Of a stretch of 64,000 nucleotides of DNA, positions 60,787 through 64,000 are shown piece after piece. The DNA comes from Silanimonas sp. (GTDB taxonomy: Bacteria > Pseudomonadota > Gammaproteobacteria > Xanthomonadales > Xanthomonadaceae): NCBI RefSeq assembly GCF_027530345.1, contig NZ_JAPZQK010000024.1, positions 1 to 64,000 of the forward strand, written 5' to 3'. Every line of letters starts with the position of its first letter. The stretch's first letter is position 1. Below the pieces are notes generated by a model that worked only from the letters and a program-made list of their open reading frames with translations, was not told the DNA's origin and did no database searches. Made by a program: the position numbers and the translations under genes.

Positions 60787-63700
60787 TCAGAACTTGTACT
60801 TGAAGCCCAGCATCGCCGACCAACGCGAGACACCGGTGTTGAAGCCGTCGTCGCCGCGCACCTCCTGCACCTGCGGACGATCCACCGAGGCAGGGTTGAA
60901 GGTGTAGACGTAGCGGCCGTTCTCGATACCCGCGTAGTTCACGACACGACGCGTGGCAAAGAACCCGTAGTCCTCGATCACACCCCAATCCTTATTGATC
61001 AGGTTGCCGACGTTCATGATGTCGAGCGAGATCTCGGCCTTGTGGCCATCGAAGAAGGCCGGGATTTCCTGCGAGATCCGGAGGTCGAAGTTGTTGACCC
61101 AACCCGCACGGAATGCGTTCGCATCAGTGACTCGCCCACGGTAGGCGGCCAGTTCGGGGTTCTGGGCCAGCCACTCGAAGAATGCAGTCTCCATCGCGGC
61201 GCCGCCGGTGAAGATCACGTCACCCGGGCCGGCCGGCACGTAGAACAGGTCGTTCGTGTTCGCGCCGTCGCCATTGACGTCATTGAAATAGATGTAGCTG
61301 AACGGACGGCCCGAGCGACCCTCGTAGAACATCGAGATCGTGGTGCGGTTGTCTCCGAAGAACGCCCTCTGATAGGTCAGCGTGCCGGTGAGACGATCAC
61401 GGATCGCGTAACGCGAGTTCTGAGCGACTTCCTCGCTGTGCTGGAAGTTGATCTGGTTGTTCCAGTTCGAGTTGTTGATCGAGCTGGTCAGCGGGCTGAC
61501 TTCCTGCGCGTCGGTGAAGGTGTAGCCGAAGCTCCATGCCCACGAGTCTTCCATCGGACGCTGCAGGCTCAGGGTGAGCTGCTTGCTCTGGCCCTTGTCG
61601 GTATTGCGGACCAGCAGCACATCGCCGATGTCGGACGGACGGTTTGCACGGTTCGAGGCACCACCCGTGCCGTTCTGAATGCCAGTAACCGGATTGGCGT
61701 TGGCGCGGTTACGACCCGCTGCGTTCCAATAGATCATTCGGCCGTCCTGGCCGGCCACGGTCGGCGCGCCGGTGTCGAGGCGCTGGATGAAGATACCGCT
61801 CTCGACACTGGTCAGAACCAGCTCGGCCGAGGCGATCACCCCCCACCACGGGAGTTCGTGGTCGAGGGCCAGGTTGGCTTTCCACACCGACGGCAGCTCG
61901 AAGTCCGGGGCCAGGATGTCGACGTTCTGGCGAGCCGCCGACGGGCCGACGGTCGGATTCGGCTGGGGCACGTTCGGCGAGAAGTTCGGCGCCGCCGTAC
62001 CACGCAGGTCGTACTCGACGAAGTTCAGGCCGGTGTTCTGGTAAACGCCGGCGATCCACACGTTCGGGGCCGCACCAGCGAACAGGCCGAGACCGCCACG
62101 CAGCTGGGTCTGGCGATCCGAGTCGAAGGTGTAGTTGAAGCCGAACCGCGGCTGGATCAGCGTGAAGTCAACCGTGTTGGTGTTGTCCAGCCCGTAGAGC
62201 TGCTGGATGCGGGCGTTGGCGAGTCGCTGCTCGCTGAAGTCCGGGCGATCGGCGCGGATGCCGAAATTCAACGTGAGGTTGTAGTTCACCGCCCAGGTGT
62301 CCTGAACGAACAGGCCCAGGTTCTCGGACGTGTACGTGGCCGGGATGTCCGCGAGCGTGCCACCGTTGGGGCGCGGGGTGCGAAGCAGGTAGGTCGCCGG
62401 ACGACCGGCCGAGAAGTCGGCGATCGAGTTGAACGTGTAGACGCCGTTGAGGTTGCGGCCGAAGAAATTGAAGACGTCGTTTTCTTCGTAGTCGAAACCA
62501 AACTTCAGCGTGTGGTCGCCGAGGAACAGGTTCGCCGCGCCGAAGGCCGAGAACTGCTCCGTAGCGATGCGGTTGACGTGCGTATTCTGCTCGGTTCCGA
62601 GGAACACGCCATTGTTGCCGACGTTGACGCGGATGCTGGGGAGGTTGGTCGCCGGCACGCGCACGGCGTCGTAATCGCGCGTCGAAACCTTGAACTCGGT
62701 CGACAGCACGTCGGACCAGTCACTGAAGACCTCGCCAACGAGGCTCTCGAACGTCTTCGGCTGGTCGTACCAGTACGAACTGAGCGAGACGGTACCTGCG
62801 GCGATCCCGGGGAAGCGCGGCACGGTCTGCTCCATCTCGTTGTAGCGGATGGCGGCGCGATGCGAATCGCTGATGTTCCAGTCGATCTTGATGCCCTTTT
62901 CCTCGATCTCCGTCGTGCTCGTCGCCGAGCCCTCCAGGCCACCGGCATTGAAGCCGTAGCGCTGGGCAATCTGGGTGATCTGCTGGATATCCGCGGCAGT
63001 GATCAGGCCGCGTCCGAAGGGCGTGCCCGAGAGAGCCGCACCCTGGGCGCCGCGCTCGAACTTCTCGTAGTTGGCAAAGAAGAACAGGCGATCCTTGAGG
63101 ATGGGGCCGCCGAAGGTGAAGCCGTAGGTTTCTTCCTCGTTGAAGCCAGTGAAGTCACGACCGGTCTGGTCCTCGCCGACCCAGTTGCCGTCGCGCATCG
63201 TGTAGTAAACGGTACCGCCGAACTCGTTGGTGCCCGACTTGGTCACGGCATTGATGACCGCACCCGTACCTCCAGCGATCGTCACGTCGTAGTTCGCGAC
63301 ATCGATATTGATTTCCTCGATTGCGTCGAGGGAGACCGGCTGACGCTCGGTGGGCAGATTGTTCGCCTCGAGGCCGAACGGATCGCTGGCACCGACGCCG
63401 TCGATCTTGATCAGGTTGTAGCGGGTGTTCTGGCCACCGACGGAGATCGAGCCGTCAGACTTGCTGGTCTGCGCGATACGTGGGTCGAGACGGATGTAGT
63501 CCTGGATATTGCGGGAGGTCGAGGGCAACTGGTCGATGACCTGGCGGGTCACGATCGTGCCGGCACCCATGGCCTCCGAGCTGAAGGGCGTCACACCGAA
63601 GTTGTCGGCGGTCACTTCGACGGTGTCGAGCGTGGCCTCGGCCTGGCCGATCTCGGCGTTGACCTGCGTGGTCTCGGCGAGCTGCAGGAACACATTCTCG

Positions 63701-63987
63701 ACCGTCTCGGTCTGCCCGTCCTTCGTGATGGCGACGAGGTACGGGCCACCAACGCGGAGACCACGGGCGGCATAGCGGCCGTTGGCATCCGTCGTGGCCT
63801 GCGAAACGGTGCCCGTCGGCACGTGCGTGATCGTGACCTGGGCTCCGGCGACGACGGCTTCGTTCGCCGCCGTGACGCGGCCACCGATGTTGGCGGTGGT
63901 GTTCTGCGCCATGGCCGGCGCCGAGGCGAGGGCGATGGCCAGGCCGAGCGCGAGCTTCGAGTAGCGCACCTTGCTGCGATAATTCAT
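60787..63987 (-). CDS. TonB-dependent receptor with N-terminal carboxypeptidase-like domain (Oar-like)
   Basis: 1066 residues. The signal peptide (about 1-27, ending AMAQN) precedes a carboxypeptidase-regulatory-like beta domain (about 30-115; GGRVTAANEAVVAGAQVTITH). A plug domain follows (about 125-250; TRQVIDQLPSTSRNIQDYIRLDPR and GGTGAVINAVTKSGTNEFGGTVYY), then a long barrel to the aromatic C-terminus FKYKF. Oar-type receptors occur in Xanthomonadales and myxobacteria; their cargo is often unknown, with peptides and proteins among suggestions. Only 13 bases upstream of the ATG are in the window, so the promoter is not visible. Confidence 0.94.
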   Translation of the reverse strand: MNYRSKVRYSKLALGLAIALASAPAMAQNTTANIGGRVTAANEAVVAGAQVTITHVPTGTVSQATTDANGRYAARGLRVGGPYLVAITKDGQTETVENVFLQLAETTQVNAEIGQAEATLDTVEVTADNFGVTPFSSEAMGAGTIVTRQVIDQLPSTSRNIQDYIRLDPRIAQTSKSDGSISVGGQNTRYNLIKIDGVGASDPFGLEANNLPTERQPVSLDAIEEINIDVANYDVTIAGGTGAVINAVTKSGTNEFGGTVYYTMRDGNWVGEDQTGRDFTGFNEEETYGFTFGGPILKDRLFFFANYEKFERGAQGAALSGTPFGRGLITAADIQQITQIAQRYGFNAGGLEGSATSTTEIEEKGIKIDWNISDSHRAAIRYNEMEQTVPRFPGIAAGTVSLSSYWYDQPKTFESLVGEVFSDWSDVLSTEFKVSTRDYDAVRVPATNLPSIRVNVGNNGVFLGTEQNTHVNRIATEQFSAFGAANLFLGDHTLKFGFDYEENDVFNFFGRNLNGVYTFNSIADFSAGRPATYLLRTPRPNGGTLADIPATYTSENLGLFVQDTWAVNYNLTLNFGIRADRPDFSEQRLANARIQQLYGLDNTNTVDFTLIQPRFGFNYTFDSDRQTQLRGGLGLFAGAAPNVWIAGVYQNTGLNFVEYDLRGTAAPNFSPNVPQPNPTVGPSAARQNVDILAPDFELPSVWKANLALDHELPWWGVIASAELVLTSVESGIFIQRLDTGAPTVAGQDGRMIYWNAAGRNRANANPVTGIQNGTGGASNRANRPSDIGDVLLVRNTDKGQSKQLTLSLQRPMEDSWAWSFGYTFTDAQEVSPLTSSINNSNWNNQINFQHSEEVAQNSRYAIRDRLTGTLTYQRAFFGDNRTTISMFYEGRSGRPFSYIYFNDVNGDGANTNDLFYVPAGPGDVIFTGGAAMETAFFEWLAQNPELAAYRGRVTDANAFRAGWVNNFDLRISQEIPAFFDGHKAEISLDIMNVGNLINKDWGVIEDYGFFATRRVVNYAGIENGRYVYTFNPASVDRPQVQEVRGDDGFNTGVSRWSAMLGFKYKF

Positions 63988-64000
63988 GTGTGGACCTGCT

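Overview
This is a very GC-rich stretch of chromosome from a gammaproteobacterium. It most resembles the Xanthomonadales/Lysobacteraceae, judged from gene order and protein style rather than from any database search. Supporting clusters are folC-SPOR-cvpA-purF, queA-tgt-yajC-secD-secF, lpxH behind a cyclophilin, a cyanide-insensitive-type bd oxidase, two large TonB-dependent receptors, exported M13 peptidases and several exported-sensor GGDEF proteins. Coding density is high. Many neighbours share a 4-base stop/start overlap (ATGA or GTGA), so translational coupling is common. I found no rRNA, tRNA, CRISPR array or prophage. The only mobile DNA is the end of an IS1595-type element at the left edge.

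Layout. 1-424: IS end with the N-terminal part of a transposase. 462-5181: exported AstE-like hydrolase coupled to a Zur regulator, gltX, a periplasmic cyclophilin and lpxH. 5210-9057: sulfate import (lipoprotein-type binding protein, cysT, cysW, cysA). 9149-15337: folC, SPOR protein, cvpA, purF, a DUF455 ferritin-like protein and an unknown protein. 15402-17278: an aldo/keto reductase and a Gfo/Idh/MocA oxidoreductase. 17425-20226: a large secreted esterase of the PHB-depolymerase type. 20407-21371: a Phd-like antitoxin and zeta toxin pair. 21373-23604: serA followed after 3 bases by a histidine phosphatase. 23970-30019: a DUF481 outer-membrane protein, a TonB-dependent receptor and a lipoprotein M13 metallopeptidase. 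30114-33368: an exported propeller/Y_Y_Y/GGDEF sensor. 33486-37144: a PCu(A)C copper chaperone, cydB, cydA and a GbsR-type regulator with a perfect 18-base palindrome just before its start codon.

37234-41948: an M13-family protein that has lost its zinc ligands, overlapping rapA by one base. 42000-45526: rhomboid protease, alkyltransferase-like protein, a small unknown protein, a CNNM/CorC-type membrane protein with a tiny coupled upstream ORF, and an ExoD-like protein. 45564-48598: a PhnD-like periplasmic binding protein overlapping a HAMP-GGDEF-EAL protein, a likely two-piece c-di-GMP sensor. 48648-50335: trmJ and suhB, divergent. 50346-53624: a second propeller-GGDEF sensor. 53719-59199: secF, secD, yajC, tgt, queA. 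59302-60680: a small membrane protein and a zinc alcohol dehydrogenase. 60787-63987: an Oar-like TonB-dependent receptor with a strong terminator.

How parts fit together. Much of the window concerns the cell envelope: export (SecDF-YajC), outer-membrane uptake receptors, periplasmic hydrolases and folding, lipid A synthesis, and three membrane-bound c-di-GMP enzymes. The most unusual arrangements are the zinc-less M13 paralog, the PhnD/GGDEF-EAL pair, the GbsR/bd-oxidase/copper-chaperone group and the serA-phosphatase pair.
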